A stretch of 64,000 bases of DNA. It comes from Blastococcus sp. TBT05-19 (GTDB lineage Bacteria; Actinomycetota; Actinomycetes; Mycobacteriales; Geodermatophilaceae). Each line of letters opens with the position of its first letter. Within the stretch, counting starts at the first letter, position 1. The DNA is taken from positions 248,001 to 312,000 of the forward strand of contig NZ_QOHI01000004.1 of the NCBI RefSeq assembly GCF_003319095.1. The letters run 5' to 3'. Positions 42,314 through 52,660 of the stretch are shown here, piece by piece. Below the pieces are notes generated by a model, which was given only the letters and a program-made list of their open reading frames with translations, searched no databases and was not told the origin of the DNA. The translations under genes were made by a program, and so were the position numbers.

Positions 42314-43553
42314 ATGCGTTCGAACACGTTAGCGGCTCTGGAGGCGGCTCTCGACGAGCTGTCCGCCGAGCGGTTGGACGGCATGTTCGGACCGCAGCTG
42401 CTGGAGCGGCTGGGTGATCTGCTGACGGCGCAGAACCGGCTGGCCGCTGAGGTCGCGCGCACGGTTCGCCAGTGCGAGCTGGCCGGGGCGGCGGACGTCG
42501 ACGGCAAGGCGTCGATGGCGGCCTGGCTGCGCGGGCACGCCCGGTTCTCGGCTGCGGCGGCGAACAGGGTGGTCGTCGCGGGCCGGACGATGGAGCAGTT
42601 GCCGGTCCTTGCAGCAGCAGCCGCCGCCGGTGAGGTGAGCGCCGAAGCGGTGTCCGCCGTCGCGCCGGTTGCGTCGGCGGAGAACGTAGCTGCGGCTGAC
42701 GCGTCGGGTATCGACCTGGCCGACATCGACCAGCTCCTCACCGACGTCGCCCGCAACCAGTTCCACCCCGTCCTCCGCCGGGCGGTCGCCCACTACCTGG
42801 ACCGGCTGGACCCCGACGGCACCGAGCCTGACCCCACCGACCAGCGGTCGCTGACCTGGTCGAAGCACGCCGACGGCAGCGTGACCGGTCGCCTGGAGCT
42901 GGACCCGGTCGGTGCGGAGAAGGCGATGGCGGCGGTCGAGTCGATCGTGCAGGCATCCCGCCCCGCCGGTGACACCCGCACCCGAGCCCAGCAGCAGGGC
43001 GACGCCTTCGTGCAGCTGTGCGACAACTCCTTCGCCGCCGGTCGACTGCCGGTCCTCCGGACTCAGAAGCCGCACGTCGTGGTCACCATCCCCATCGAGG
43101 ACCTCGTGGACCCCTCCACCGGCCAGGGCGCCGCCGATCTCGGGTTCGGCGCCACGATCTCCGCCGCCCGCGCCCGCTGGCTCGCCTGCGACGGCAACGT
43201 CACCCGCATCGTCATCGGCCCCGAAGGCCAGCCCCTCGACCTCGGCCGCAGCCACCGGGTGGTGCCCCACCACCTGCGCCGGGCGGTCGAGGCCCGCGAC
43301 GGGGGCTGCATCTTCGCCGGCTGCGACGCCCCCAGCCACTGGTGCGACGTCCACCATTCGGCCATCCCCAGGGGCCCGCGGCGAGCTGGCGAGTCGTGGG
43401 GAGGGGGTGGTCCTTCTGCACACCAAGGTCCACCACGGGTTCCGGGTGGAACGACAACCCGATGGCCGATGGCGCACCTGGCGACCTGACGGCACCGAGA
43501 TCCTGCTCCTCCACCGCGTCGTCGACGGGACCGCGAGCCCGCGGGCGGGCTGA
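42314..43553 (+). pseudogene. DUF222/HNH endonuclease (13E12 type), damaged HNH region
   Basis: The first 350 residues are a normal DUF222 helical domain (SNTLAALEAALDELSAERLDG to HWCDVHH). After DVHH the expected LVHW segment is lost: the frame becomes SAIPRGPRR and runs to a stop near 43489, while the family C-terminus (VVLLHTKVHHGFRVERQPDG) continues in another frame to 43553. Comparison with family members suggests a net frameshift near 43360-43380 and a short in-frame loss where the CERHH residues belong. The nuclease core is therefore broken even if the frame were restored. Confidence 0.75.
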
Positions 43554-43580
43554 CGACCCGCGACGGTCGGTGCCGGCTGC

Positions 43581-43586
43581 CACGAT
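43581..43586 (+). promoter_or_regulatory. Leaderless-type -10 box (CACGAT) for DNA ligase
   Basis: CACGAT ends 6 nt before GTG 43593. Confidence 0.4.
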
Positions 43587-43592
43587 GGCCGG

Positions 43593-45128
43593 GTGCTGCT
43601 CGCCGAGGTCGTCGCCGCGTCCACCGAGGTCGCGGCCGTCCGCGGGCGGACGGCGAAGGCCGCCCTCATCGCCGACGCCCTCCGCCGGGCCGACGCTGAC
43701 GAGGTCCCGGCGGTCACCGCCTGGCTCTCCGGCGAGCCCCTGCAGCGGCGGCTGGGGGTCGGCTGGCGCTCGCTGGCCGCGCTCACCGGCGGGACCGCCG
43801 CGCAGCCGTCGCTGTCCGTCGAGGCGGTGGACACCGTTTTCGCCGAGCTCGCCGCCACTGCCGGTCCCGGGTCCGCCGCGAGGCGGGAGGAGCTGCTGCG
43901 CGGCGTGCTGTCCACCGCCACCGCCGAGGAGCAGCGCTTCCTGGTCCGCCTGGTCACCGGCGAGCTCCGCCAGGGGGCGCTCGAGGGTGTCGTGCTCGAA
44001 GCCGTGGCCGCGGCCTCCGGCGTCCCTGCGGCCGACGTCCGTCGCGCCTTCATGCTGTCGGGGAGCCTGCCGGCCACCGCCGCCACCGCGCTCGCCGGTG
44101 GCTCCGCCGCGCTCGCCGCCGTCGGGCTGGAGGTGGGGCGGCCCGTGCGGCCCATGCTGGCCAGCCCCGGCTCCTCGCTCGACGCCGCGCTGACCGACCT
44201 CGGCCCCGACGTCACCGTGGAGTTCAAGCTCGACGGGGCCCGCATCCAGGTGCACCGGGACCGCGACGACGTGCGGGTCTGGACCCGGACGCTGCGCGAG
44301 GTGACCGCCGGCGTCCCCGAGCTGGTGGAGCGGGTTCGAGCGCTCCCCTGCCGCACCGCCGTCCTCGACGGCGAGACGCTCGCCCTGGACGACGACGGCC
44401 GGCCGCGGGCGTTCCAGGACACGATGAGCCGCTTCGGCAGCGACGCGGCTGACGCGGGGGTGCTGCTGAGCCCGTTCTTCTTCGACCTGCTGCACCTCGA
44501 CGGCCGCGACCTGCTCGACGAGCCGCTGCACGTGCGCCTCGACGCCCTCGCCGGGTTGCTGGCCGACGACGCGCACGCCCCGCTGCGCATGCCCGGTGCC
44601 CGCCGGCCGGACGCCGAGCGGGCCACCCAGGTGCTCGACGACGCGCTCGACGGCGGGCACGAGGGCGTCGTCGTCAAGGACCTCGCCGCGCCCTACGCCG
44701 CCGGCCGGCGCGGCAAGGCCTGGCAGAAGGTCAAGCCGGTGCACACCCTCGACCTCGTCGTCCTCGGCGCGGAGTGGGGCTACGGCCGGCGCACCGGGAA
44801 GCTCTCCAACATCCACCTCGGCGCCCGCGACCCCGAGGGCGGCGAGCCGGTGATGGTCGGCAAGACGTTCAAGGGCATGACCGACGAGCTGCTGGACTGG
44901 CAGACCGCCACGTTCCCCGCGCACGCGCGGGAGGAGGCGCCGTGGGGCGTGCTCCTACAGCCCGGACTCGTGGTCGAGATCGCCGTGGACGGCGCGCAGC
45001 GCAGCCCCCGCTATCCCGGCGGCGTCGCGCTGCGGTTCGCGCGGGTGCTGCGCTACCGGCCGGACAAGACGCCGGCCGAGGCCGACACGCTCGAGGCGGT
45101 GCGGGCGCTGCTGGCCGGCGCGCCCTAG
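43593..45128 (+). CDS. ATP-dependent DNA ligase (LigB type)
   Basis: The 511-residue ligase has an N-terminal helical DNA-binding domain (to about 200), the adenylation domain with motif I EFKLDGARIQ (nucleophile lysine), motif III TAVLDGETLA, motif IV GHEGVVVKD, motif V AWQKVKP, and a C-terminal OB domain. The layout matches mycobacterial LigB and archaeal ligases, seals nicks with ATP, and is not the essential NAD-dependent LigA. GTG 43593 has CACGAT 6 nt upstream. It overlaps the convergent LLM gene by 4 nt. Confidence 0.9.
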   Translation: MLLAEVVAASTEVAAVRGRTAKAALIADALRRADADEVPAVTAWLSGEPLQRRLGVGWRSLAALTGGTAAQPSLSVEAVDTVFAELAATAGPGSAARREELLRGVLSTATAEEQRFLVRLVTGELRQGALEGVVLEAVAAASGVPAADVRRAFMLSGSLPATAATALAGGSAALAAVGLEVGRPVRPMLASPGSSLDAALTDLGPDVTVEFKLDGARIQVHRDRDDVRVWTRTLREVTAGVPELVERVRALPCRTAVLDGETLALDDDGRPRAFQDTMSRFGSDAADAGVLLSPFFFDLLHLDGRDLLDEPLHVRLDALAGLLADDAHAPLRMPGARRPDAERATQVLDDALDGGHEGVVVKDLAAPYAAGRRGKAWQKVKPVHTLDLVVLGAEWGYGRRTGKLSNIHLGARDPEGGEPVMVGKTFKGMTDELLDWQTATFPAHAREEAPWGVLLQPGLVVEIAVDGAQRSPRYPGGVALRFARVLRYRPDKTPAEADTLEAVRALLAGAP

Positions 45129-46159
45129 GCCGTCGCGGCCGTCACGCGCGGCGCGACCTCGGTGCCCAGCAGCTCGATGCCGCGCATCAGGTCGGCGTGC
45201 GCCAGGCGCGGGTTGGTCATCTGCAACGCCACCCGGTCCACGCCGCCGAGCTGCTCGCCGATCCGCACCAGCTTCTCGGCCACCGTCTCCGGGTCACCCA
45301 TGAAGAAGGCGCCGTCGGGACCGCTGGTGGCGTCGAACTGGGCCCGGGACGGCGGGGCGAAGCCGCGCTCGCGGGAGACCTTCGTGAACATCTCGTGCCA
45401 GCCGGGGTAGATGGTGTCGGCCGCGGCCTGGGTGCTCTCTGCGACGAACCCGAACACGTGCAGCCCCACCTGCAGCTTCTCCGGCGCGTGGCCGGCGTGC
45501 GCCCCGGCGCGGCGGTAGAGGTCGATCAGCGGCGCGAACTGCCGGGGCTCCCCGCCGATGATCGCGACCATCAGCGGCAGGCCCAGCAGCCCGGCCCGCG
45601 CGAAGGACTCCGGCGTCCCGCCGACGCCGACCCAGATCGGCAGCGGGTCCTGCAGCGGCCGCGGGTAGATGCCCTGGCCGGTGAGCGGCGGCCGGTGGTT
45701 GCCCGACCAGGTGACGTGCTCGGACTCCCGGATCCGCAGCAGCAGGTCCAGCTTCTCGGCGAACAGCTCGTCGTAGTCGCCCAGGCTCAGCCCGAACAGC
45801 GGGAACGCCTCGGTGAACGAGCCGCGGCCGACGACGAGGTCGATCCGGCCCTTGGAGATCAGGTCGAGGGTGGCGAACTGCTGGAACACCCGCACCGGGT
45901 CCGCCGCGCTGAGGACGGCGACGGCGCTGCCCAGCCGGATGCGCGAGGTGCGCGCCGCGGCGGCGGCGAGGATCACCGGCGGGGCGGAGTCGTAGTACTC
46001 GCTGCGGTGGTGCTCGCCGATGCCGAAGGAGTAGAGCCCCACCCGGTCGGCGAGCTCGATCTCCTCCAGCAGGTCGCTCATGCGCTCCTCGGGCCCGATC
46101 TGCCGACCGGAGACCGGGTCGGTCACCGCCGCCACGAAGCTGTCGACGCCGAGGTGCAT
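45125..46159 (-). CDS. LLM-class flavin-dependent oxidoreductase
   Basis: The 344-residue TIM-barrel is of the luciferase-like monooxygenase family using FMN or F420. Visible are LGVDSFVAA, GIGEHHRSEYYDSAPPV, IRLGSAVAVLS, DLVVGRGSFTEAFPLFG and the late GDPETVAEKLVRIGEQLGG. ATG 46159 has a GGGAGGGA site, better than the upstream in-frame start at 46231. Direct TTGAA repeats lie upstream and may be a control site. Substrate unknown. Confidence 0.88.
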   Translation of the reverse strand: MHLGVDSFVAAVTDPVSGRQIGPEERMSDLLEEIELADRVGLYSFGIGEHHRSEYYDSAPPVILAAAAARTSRIRLGSAVAVLSAADPVRVFQQFATLDLISKGRIDLVVGRGSFTEAFPLFGLSLGDYDELFAEKLDLLLRIRESEHVTWSGNHRPPLTGQGIYPRPLQDPLPIWVGVGGTPESFARAGLLGLPLMVAIIGGEPRQFAPLIDLYRRAGAHAGHAPEKLQVGLHVFGFVAESTQAAADTIYPGWHEMFTKVSRERGFAPPSRAQFDATSGPDGAFFMGDPETVAEKLVRIGEQLGGVDRVALQMTNPRLAHADLMRGIELLGTEVAPRVTAATA

Positions 46160-46217
46160 GACATCCCTCCCAGGGTCCGCTGACGACGCCGTCCGGACCG
46201 ACGGCGACCGCGTAGGT

Positions 46218-46232
46218 CGTTCAACATTCAAC
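46218..46232. promoter_or_regulatory. AT-rich direct repeat upstream of the LLM gene
   Basis: On the minus strand TTGAATG is followed directly by TTGAACG, about 60 nt before ATG 46159. It is unusually AT-rich for this DNA and could be a -35 region or repressor site. Confidence 0.3.
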
Positions 46233-46265
46233 CACCGGCCCTGCTTCCGGGCCCGGTGCGGCGGC

Positions 46266-47498
46266 TCAGCGCTCGGTGACCTCGTAGGTGTGCCCGGCGG
46301 CGCGGAGCCGCTCGACGAGCACCTCGCCCATCGCCGTCGCCGGGGTGAGCGAACCGGCCGCCGCGGGCAGCCGGTCGCCGTCCAGGGCCAGTGCGAGCGC
46401 GGCCTCCCCGAGCATGACGGCGGTCGCGGCGTAGCCGGGATCCCCCTTCCCCGCGGCGGTGGCCCGGTAGCGACGGCCGCTCTCGGTGGTCGCGTCGACC
46501 GCCATGCGGAACCAGCCCTTCTCCCGCGCCTCCGCGCCGGGGCCGGTGCCCGGGGCCGGGAGCACGCGGTCCAGCAGCGCTCGGGTCGGCCCGAAGCCCA
46601 TGGCCGCCATGGCCCCGGCCAGACCGGCGGTGATCCCGGTCGCGGTCACCGCGCCCAGCGGTCCGCGCCCGGCGCCCATGACCTCGCCGTAGCTGAGCTC
46701 GCGGCCGTAGGCCCAGTCCTGCAGCGCGTTGCTGCGCCGGACGATGCGGGTGTTGAACGAGGCCATGACGAAGGGCGCCGTCCACCGGCCGTCGGCGGTG
46801 CGCGCCGGGGGCCCGGCGTCCCGCGGCTGCCGGGTGCGCGGCTCGGCCGGGCGGTCGGGGCTGAGCGCGAACGGGTCGCCCAGCACGCGGCGCAGCGCCG
46901 GGTCCGCCGTCACGGCCTCCATCTGCGCCCGCATCGAGTCGATCGTCCCGCCGCTGAAGCCGCCGCGGGCCGTCGCCACGAGCTGCACGTCGCGCAGGCC
47001 GCCCGCGCCGTCGGCCGCCGCCTGCCGGGCCAGGAGGAAGGTGCTCAGGTCCGAGGGGATGGAGTCGTAGCCGCAGGCGTGCACGATCCGGGCACCGGTC
47101 TCCCGGGCCACCGCGTCGCAGCGCTCGATCGCGTCGCGGACGAAGAGCACCTCGCCGGTGAGGTCGGCGTAGTGCGTGCCGGCGCGGGCGCACGCCTCGA
47201 CCACGGGCAGCCCGTACCGGGCGTAGGGGCCCACGGTCGTGGCCAGGACGCGGGTGCTCTCCGCGAGCGCCCGGAGCGACGCCGCGTCGCCGGAGTCGGC
47301 CTCGACGAGGGCCCAGTCCCGCGCGGCCGCGGGAAGACCGGCCCGCACCTCCTCCAGCCGGGAGCGGGACCGCCCGGCCAGCGCGATCCGGAGCCCGTCC
47401 GGGGCGGAACCGGCCAGGTAGTCGGCGAGGAGCCGCCCGACGAAGCCGGTGGCTCCGTAGACGACCAGGTCGTGGGTGCGTGCACCGTCGGCTGCCAT
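46266..47498 (-). CDS. Saccharopine dehydrogenase-like / trans-acting enoyl reductase-type protein
   Basis: The 410-residue protein opens with an NADP-binding YGATGFVGRLLADYLA fold followed by ALAGRSRSRLEEV, TTVGPYARYGLPVVEAC and HACGYDSIPSDL. This set marks the actinobacterial saccharopine-dehydrogenase-like group that includes the trans-acting enoyl reductases of lipid synthesis. A lysine-pathway role is unlikely. ATG 47498 has CAGGAT 6 nt upstream. It stands alone, so the partner enzyme is unknown. Confidence 0.82.
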   Translation of the reverse strand: MAADGARTHDLVVYGATGFVGRLLADYLAGSAPDGLRIALAGRSRSRLEEVRAGLPAAARDWALVEADSGDAASLRALAESTRVLATTVGPYARYGLPVVEACARAGTHYADLTGEVLFVRDAIERCDAVARETGARIVHACGYDSIPSDLSTFLLARQAAADGAGGLRDVQLVATARGGFSGGTIDSMRAQMEAVTADPALRRVLGDPFALSPDRPAEPRTRQPRDAGPPARTADGRWTAPFVMASFNTRIVRRSNALQDWAYGRELSYGEVMGAGRGPLGAVTATGITAGLAGAMAAMGFGPTRALLDRVLPAPGTGPGAEAREKGWFRMAVDATTESGRRYRATAAGKGDPGYAATAVMLGEAALALALDGDRLPAAAGSLTPATAMGEVLVERLRAAGHTYEVTER

Positions 47499-47504
47499 GC
47501 GGCC

Positions 47505-47510
47505 ATCCTG
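47505..47510 (-). promoter_or_regulatory. Leaderless -10 box (CAGGAT) for the enoyl-reductase-like gene
   Basis: CAGGAT on the minus strand ends 6 nt before ATG 47498. Confidence 0.5.
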
Positions 47511-47633
47511 ACCGGTCCCGCGCGGACCGGCTGACGGAGGGCCCAGGTCACGGGCAGGTCACGGTCGGCCACGGGGGTCACTCGGCACCCAGGAGTGCAC
47601 AAGTCAGGGGTCGTTCCTGCCGATTGATGGCGC

Positions 47634-49268
47634 ATGGCAGCTCGGCTCGCAACGGTGCGGTCCTCGGCGCGGCGGCAGTTCGCCCCCGAGCAGGCGACGT
47701 CGCCCTGGTGGCGCGACGCGGTCGTCTACCAGGTCTACCTGCGCTCGTTCGCCGACGGGAACGGCGACGGCATCGGTGACCTGGCCGGCCTGCGCGCCCG
47801 CCTGCCGTACCTGAACTGGCTGGGCGTGGACGCCCTCTGGATCAACCCGCACTACCCCTCGGGTGGCGCGGACGGCGGCTACGACATCAGCGACTACCGC
47901 GCCGTCGACCCCGAGTACGGCGACGTCTCCGACCTCGAGGCCCTCGTCGACGACGCCCGCGCGCTCGGGCTGCGCGTGCTGCTCGACGTCGTCCCCAACC
48001 ACACCTCCGACCAGCACCCCTGGTTCCAGGCGGCGCTGGCCGACCCCGACTCCCCCGAGGCGGCGCGCTACCACTTCGCGCCGGCGTCGGAGGAGCCGCC
48101 GAACAACTGGCGCTCGCTGTTCGGCGGGCCGGCCTGGTCCCGCACCCCGGACGGCCGCTGGTACCTGCACCTGTTCGCCCCGGAGCAGCCCGACCTCAAC
48201 TGGCGCGACCCCGCCGTGGCCGAGGACTTCGAGCGCACGCTGCGCTTCTGGCTCGACCGCGGGGTGAGCGGCTTCCGCGTCGACGTCGCCTACGGCCTGT
48301 TCAAGGACGCCGACCTGCGCGACAACCCGGGCGCCTACTCCCCCACCCTGTTCGGCCACGGACCCGAGCAGGCCATGACGTGGAATCAGCCCGAGGTGCA
48401 CGACGTGTGGCGCCGCTGGCACTCGGTCTGCGACGAGTACCCGGACACCATGCTCGTCGGCGAGGTCTGCCTGGCCGACCCCGAGGAGATCGCGCTCTAC
48501 TCCCGGCCCGACGAGCTGCACCAGTCCTTCTCCTTCCGGCTGCTGAAGTCCGGCTGGTCGGCCGAGTCGTTCGCCGACGGCGTCCGCAGCGCGCTGGACG
48601 CCTTCGGCAAGGTCGGCGCCCCGGTGTCCTGGGTGCTCGGCAACCACGACAAGGACCGTCAGGTCACCCGCTTCGGCGGCGGCGAGGTCGGCGACGCCCG
48701 CGCCCGCGCGGCCGCGCTGCTGACCCTGAGCCTCCCCGGCTCGGCCTACATCTACGCCGGCGACGAGCTCGGCCTGCCGCAGGCCTCCGTTCCCGACGAG
48801 GCCAAGAAGGACCCGATCTTCTTCCGCAGCGGTGGCGAGCGCAGCGGCCGGGACGGCTGCCGCGTGCCGATGCCGTGGAACGCCACCCCCGGCGTGGGCT
48901 TCTCCCCCCGCGGCTCGGCCAAGCCGTGGCTGCCGATCCCGGCGGAGTGGCGGCGCTACGCCGTCTCCCGCCAGACCCGCGACGACAGCTCGATGCTGCA
49001 CCTCTACCGCCGGGCGCTCGCCGTCCGCGCGGAGCACCCGGCGCTGGGTTCCGGTGAGGCGACGGTGAGCCGTCGCGGTGAGGTGCTGACCGTGCGCAGC
49101 ACCGCCGAGGGCCGTTCGGTGCGGTGCGTCGTCAACATGGGCGACCACACGGTCCTGGTGCGGACGGCGGGCACGGTGCTGCTGTCCTCGGCACCGCAGG
49201 TGTCGCACACCTCCGGCCGCTCGCTGGCCCTGCCGGCGAACACCGCCGTCTGGATCGCGGAGGACTGA
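47634..49268 (+). CDS. Glycoside hydrolase family 13 alpha-glucosidase
   Basis: The 544-residue enzyme has the GH13 barrel: VYQVYLRSFADGNGDGIGDL, DVVPNHTS (region I), GFRVDVAYG with the nucleophile Asp (region II), VGEVCL with the acid/base Glu (region III) and LGNHDKDR (region IV). A beta-sandwich follows from about 460. No signal peptide, so it is cytoplasmic. The opening GNGDGIGDL is shared with oligo-1,6-glucosidases and trehalose-cleaving relatives. It likely hydrolyses small alpha-glucosides. Confidence 0.9.
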   Translation: MAARLATVRSSARRQFAPEQATSPWWRDAVVYQVYLRSFADGNGDGIGDLAGLRARLPYLNWLGVDALWINPHYPSGGADGGYDISDYRAVDPEYGDVSDLEALVDDARALGLRVLLDVVPNHTSDQHPWFQAALADPDSPEAARYHFAPASEEPPNNWRSLFGGPAWSRTPDGRWYLHLFAPEQPDLNWRDPAVAEDFERTLRFWLDRGVSGFRVDVAYGLFKDADLRDNPGAYSPTLFGHGPEQAMTWNQPEVHDVWRRWHSVCDEYPDTMLVGEVCLADPEEIALYSRPDELHQSFSFRLLKSGWSAESFADGVRSALDAFGKVGAPVSWVLGNHDKDRQVTRFGGGEVGDARARAAALLTLSLPGSAYIYAGDELGLPQASVPDEAKKDPIFFRSGGERSGRDGCRVPMPWNATPGVGFSPRGSAKPWLPIPAEWRRYAVSRQTRDDSSMLHLYRRALAVRAEHPALGSGEATVSRRGEVLTVRSTAEGRSVRCVVNMGDHTVLVRTAGTVLLSSAPQVSHTSGRSLALPANTAVWIAED

Positions 49269-49271
49269 CCC

Positions 49272-49907
49272 TCAGGCGCTGATCTCCTCGTGCGTGTTCA
49301 CCCCGGGGATGCGGCGCACCGAGCCCCAGCCGAACCGAGCCCAGACGACGAGCAGGGCGGCCCCGGCGACGGCGCCGAGGCTGTCGCGGACGAGATCGCC
49401 GTTGGTGTCGTCGTTGCCCTCCGACAGGTTCGTGCCGAGCCACGCGTCGGACCGCCACTCGTAGATCTCCCACAGGGCGCCGACCGTGATGCCCAGGGCC
49501 GCGGTGACGACGGCGATGCCCACGTAGTGCCGCAGGTGCGTCTCCTGCCGCGGATCGGGGACGACGTCGAGCCGGGCGAGCGCGATGTAGACGACGGGCG
49601 CGGTGAGCATCGGCAGCGTGACGTGCACCAGGTCGTCGAAGCGGACGAACCGGTCGTAGAGACCCCACACCTCGCCGAAGCCCTGCAGCGCCATGGCCGC
49701 GGTGACCGACAGGTCGTAGACGCGGGGCAGGTTCACCGCGCGGGCGGCGAGGGTCACCGCCGCCATGACGGCGAGGACCGCGGCCGACCCGCCGTCGCCG
49801 GCGAAGGCGTACCAGAGCGCTCCGCCGATCAGCAGCACCCGCAGGACGTCGATGCCGTCCCGGACGACGGGCGACCAGTCCCCCAGCAGCAGTCGGCGCG
49901 CGTCCAC
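49272..49907 (-). CDS. Small integral membrane protein, YjdF/DUF2238-like
   Basis: The 211-residue protein has about five or six hydrophobic segments. The [29 protein letters not shown] and [19 protein letters not shown] segments match the conserved pattern of DUF2238 (YjdF) membrane proteins, with acidic residues lining helices. Role unknown. GTG 49907 has TAGCCG 6 nt upstream. Converges with the GH13 gene with 3 nt between. Confidence 0.7.
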   Translation of the reverse strand: MDARRLLLGDWSPVVRDGIDVLRVLLIGGALWYAFAGDGGSAAVLAVMAAVTLAARAVNLPRVYDLSVTAAMALQGFGEVWGLYDRFVRFDDLVHVTLPMLTAPVVYIALARLDVVPDPRQETHLRHYVGIAVVTAALGITVGALWEIYEWRSDAWLGTNLSEGNDDTNGDLVRDSLGAVAGAALLVVWARFGWGSVRRIPGVNTHEEISA

Positions 49908-50124
49908 GGCCGACGGCTACCCCCGGGGACCCGTCCGGCAATCCGTCGTCGTCGACACATCCGGACGGCGAACCGGATCCGAAGACCTGGACGACGGGGA
50001 CGCCAGGGCTTGCCCCTGCCCCGTCGGCAGGGATCAATGGACACGCACGTGGACGGCGGCCCCGAGCCGCCCCCGCACCGACCCGCGGTCGACGTCGACC
50101 GGTCCGGACCTGGAGGGGGTGGTC

Positions 50125-51378
50125 GTGGTGACCGCGTCCGCCGCTCGCGACCTCGACGACGCCGTCGCCCGCATCGCCGGCTCCGCGCTGCGTCCGGGCC
50201 CGGTGGGCCGCGTCGGCCTGGAGCTGGAGAACCACCTCGTCGACCTGGCCGATCCCGGGGCGCCCGTGGACTGGCACCGGCTCACCCGGTCCGCCGCCGG
50301 CTGCGGGCCGCTGCCCGGGGGCAGCCGGATCACCTTCGAGCCCGGCGGCCAGGTCGAGCTGTCCGCACCGCCGGCGGACGACGTCGCCGCGGCGGTCCTG
50401 GGGTTGCGCGCCGACCAGGCAACGCTGGGCGCGGCGCTGGCCGCCGACGGCCTGGGCCTGGTCCTGCTCGGCGCCGATCCGCTGCGGCCGGCCCGCCGGC
50501 TGAACGGCGCCGCCCGATACGCCGCCATGGAGGCGCACTTCGCCGCGGTGGGCTGCGCCGACGCGGGCGCCCGCATGATGACCTCGACCGCCGCGCTGCA
50601 GGTGAACCTGGATGCGGGTCCGGCCGCCGACTGGTCGTCCCGGCTGGCCCTCGCCCACCGGCTCGGGCCGGTGCTGGTGGCCGTCTCGGCCTGCTCGCCG
50701 CTGCTGGCCGGCCGCGCCGTCGGGTGGCGGTCCTCCCGCCAGCAGATCTGGGGCGAGCTGGACTCCGCCCGCTGCGGTCCGTTGCTGACCGGCGACGACC
50801 CGGCGGCGGAGTGGGCGGCCTACGCCCTCGCCGCGCCGGTGATGCTCGTCCGCGACCCGGTCAGCGGCGCCGCCGAACCGGTGCGCGGGCGGGTGCCGCT
50901 GGCCGACTGGGTGACCGGCGAGACCCGGCTGGGCGACCGCACGGCCACCGACGCCGACGTCGACTACCACCTGACCACGCTCTTCCCACCGGTCCGCCCC
51001 CGCGGCTACCTGGAGATCCGCTACCTGGACGCGGCCCCCGAGCCGTGGTGGCCGGCGCTGGCCGCGGTCACCGCGACCCTGCTGGACGACCCGGTCGCCG
51101 CCGACCGGGCCGCCGACGCGTGCACCCCCGTCGCGGACCGCTGGAGCGACGCCGCCCGGTTCGGGCTGGCCGACGCCGCCCTGCGGACCGCGGCCGCCGA
51201 CTGCCTCGCCGCCGCCCACGACGCGGCCCCGCCGGCCCTGCGCGCCGAGGTCGGGCTCCTGCGGGAGCTCGTCTCCCGTGGGGAGAGCCCCGGCGACGCC
51301 GTGCTCCGTCAGGCGGGCAGCGCCGATCCGCTCGCCGTGCTCCGCGCCGCCCTCGATCTCCCTGGAGGAACGCCATGA
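50125..51378 (+). CDS. egtA: Glutamate-cysteine ligase EgtA
   Basis: The product of about 417 residues is a GCS2-type ligase that makes gamma-glutamylcysteine, the sulfur donor for ergothioneine. Marks are [52 protein letters not shown] and [13 protein letters not shown] 50125 lies 8 nt after a GGAGG site; GTG 50119 and 50128 are near alternatives. It overlaps egtB by 4 nt, opening a tight four-gene operon. Confidence 0.92.
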   Translation: MVTASAARDLDDAVARIAGSALRPGPVGRVGLELENHLVDLADPGAPVDWHRLTRSAAGCGPLPGGSRITFEPGGQVELSAPPADDVAAAVLGLRADQATLGAALAADGLGLVLLGADPLRPARRLNGAARYAAMEAHFAAVGCADAGARMMTSTAALQVNLDAGPAADWSSRLALAHRLGPVLVAVSACSPLLAGRAVGWRSSRQQIWGELDSARCGPLLTGDDPAAEWAAYALAAPVMLVRDPVSGAAEPVRGRVPLADWVTGETRLGDRTATDADVDYHLTTLFPPVRPRGYLEIRYLDAAPEPWWPALAAVTATLLDDPVAADRAADACTPVADRWSDAARFGLADAALRTAAADCLAAAHDAAPPALRAEVGLLRELVSRGESPGDAVLRQAGSADPLAVLRAALDLPGGTP

Positions 51379-52658
51379 CGTCCCCGACGCTGCGGGAGCG
51401 CCTCGCCCGCGATCTGGAGAGCGCCCGCGGGCGCACGCTCCTGCTCACCGACCACGACGACCCGGTCCTGCTGGCCCAGCACACCCCGCTGCTCAGCCCG
51501 CTGGTCTGGGACCTGGCGCACATCGGCCAGCAGGAGGACCTGTGGCTGCTGCGCGCCGGCGACGGCCGGCGGGAGGGCCTGCTGCCGCCCGACGTCGAGG
51601 CGCTCTACGACGCCTTCACCCATCCGCGGGCCGGGCGGGCGCGCCTGCCGTTGCTGCCGCCGGTCGAGGCGCGGGCGTTCTGCCGCGAGGTGCGCGGCCG
51701 GGTGCTGGACCGGCTGGAGCGCCTGGGGCCGGACGACGACCCGTTCGACTTCGCGATGGTCGTCAGCCACGAGCAGCAGCACGACGAGACGATGCTGCAG
51801 GCGCTCGCGCTGCGCCCCGGGGCGGCGCTGCTGGGCCGGGGCGCACCGCTGCCCGCCGGTCGGCCCGGCGTCGCGGGCACCTCCGTCGCGGTGCCGGGCG
51901 GCCCGTTCCTGCTCGGCGTGGACGCCGCCGACGAACCGTTCTCGCTGGACAACGAGCGGCCCGCCCACCGGGTCGACGTCCCGGCCTTCCGCATCGGCCG
52001 GGTGCCGGTGACCAACGCCGAGTTCGCCGCGTTCGTCGCCGACGGCGGCTACCGGGCGCCGCGGTGGTGGTCGGACCGCGGCTGGGAGCACCGGTGCGCG
52101 GCCGGGCTGGAGCGCCCGGAGTTCTGGGGGCCCGACGGCACCCGGCGGCGTTTCGGCGTCGTCGAGGACCTGCCGCCCGACGAGCCGGTCCAGCACGTCA
52201 CCTTCTTCGAGGCCGAGGCCTACGCGGCGTGGGCCGGCGCGCGGCTGCCCACCGAGGTGGAGTGGGAGAAGGCCGCCGCCTGGGACCCCGCGACCGGCCG
52301 CCGCCGGCGCTACCCGTGGGGCGAGGCGGAGCCCACGCCGGAGCTGGCGAACCTGGGCGGAGCGGCGCTGCGGCCGGCACCGGTCGGCGCCTACCCGCGG
52401 GGGGCGTCGGCGTACGGGGCCGAGCAGCTGATCGGCGACGTCTGGGAGTGGACCTCCTCGCCGTTCCGTGCGTGGCCGGGGTTCCGCCCGATGCTCTACG
52501 CCGACTACTCCGCACCCTTCTTCGGGGGTGACTACCGGGTGCTGCGCGGTGGCGCCTGGTCGGTCGCGCCGTCGGTGATCCGGCCCAGCTTCCGCAACTG
52601 GGACCACCCGATCCGGCGGCAGATCTTCAGCGGCTTCCGGCTGGCCTGGGACGCCTGA
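51375..52658 (+). CDS. egtB: Hercynine oxygenase EgtB
   Basis: The 427-residue iron enzyme joins gamma-glutamylcysteine to hercynine with O2, giving a sulfoxide. The N-terminal DinB-like bundle gives the three iron histidines: HIGQQEDLW near residue 49 and HEQQHDE at about 130 and 134. The C-terminal FGE-sulfatase domain has [32 protein letters not shown] and LRGGAWSV. Start and length are normal for actinobacterial EgtB. Confidence 0.95.
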   Translation: MTSPTLRERLARDLESARGRTLLLTDHDDPVLLAQHTPLLSPLVWDLAHIGQQEDLWLLRAGDGRREGLLPPDVEALYDAFTHPRAGRARLPLLPPVEARAFCREVRGRVLDRLERLGPDDDPFDFAMVVSHEQQHDETMLQALALRPGAALLGRGAPLPAGRPGVAGTSVAVPGGPFLLGVDAADEPFSLDNERPAHRVDVPAFRIGRVPVTNAEFAAFVADGGYRAPRWWSDRGWEHRCAAGLERPEFWGPDGTRRRFGVVEDLPPDEPVQHVTFFEAEAYAAWAGARLPTEVEWEKAAAWDPATGRRRRYPWGEAEPTPELANLGGAALRPAPVGAYPRGASAYGAEQLIGDVWEWTSSPFRAWPGFRPMLYADYSAPFFGGDYRVLRGGAWSVAPSVIRPSFRNWDHPIRRQIFSGFRLAWDA

Positions 52659-52660
52659 CC

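Larger units (their letters stand above)
42225..43553 (+). repeat. Dispersed DUF222/HNH repeat, copy A
   Basis: The coding part and about 85 bp of upstream DNA closely match the segment starting near 62857. Shared blocks include GGGATTCGCGCTGCGGA, CGTACATGCGTTCGA and CTGGAGGCGGCTCTCGACGA. It resembles the 13E12 repeat families of mycobacteria. Confidence 0.75.

Noticed and set aside
42314-43553. DUF222 copy A as an intact shorter gene ending near 43489
   Set aside because: The family HNH C-terminus is plainly present in another frame just after the shift, so this is a broken gene rather than a variant end.
49290-52658. Long open frame extending upstream of egtB through the YjdF-like and egtA genes
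   Set aside because: Only the part from ATG 51375 looks like protein; the rest is a frame shadow of egtA and antisense to the membrane gene.
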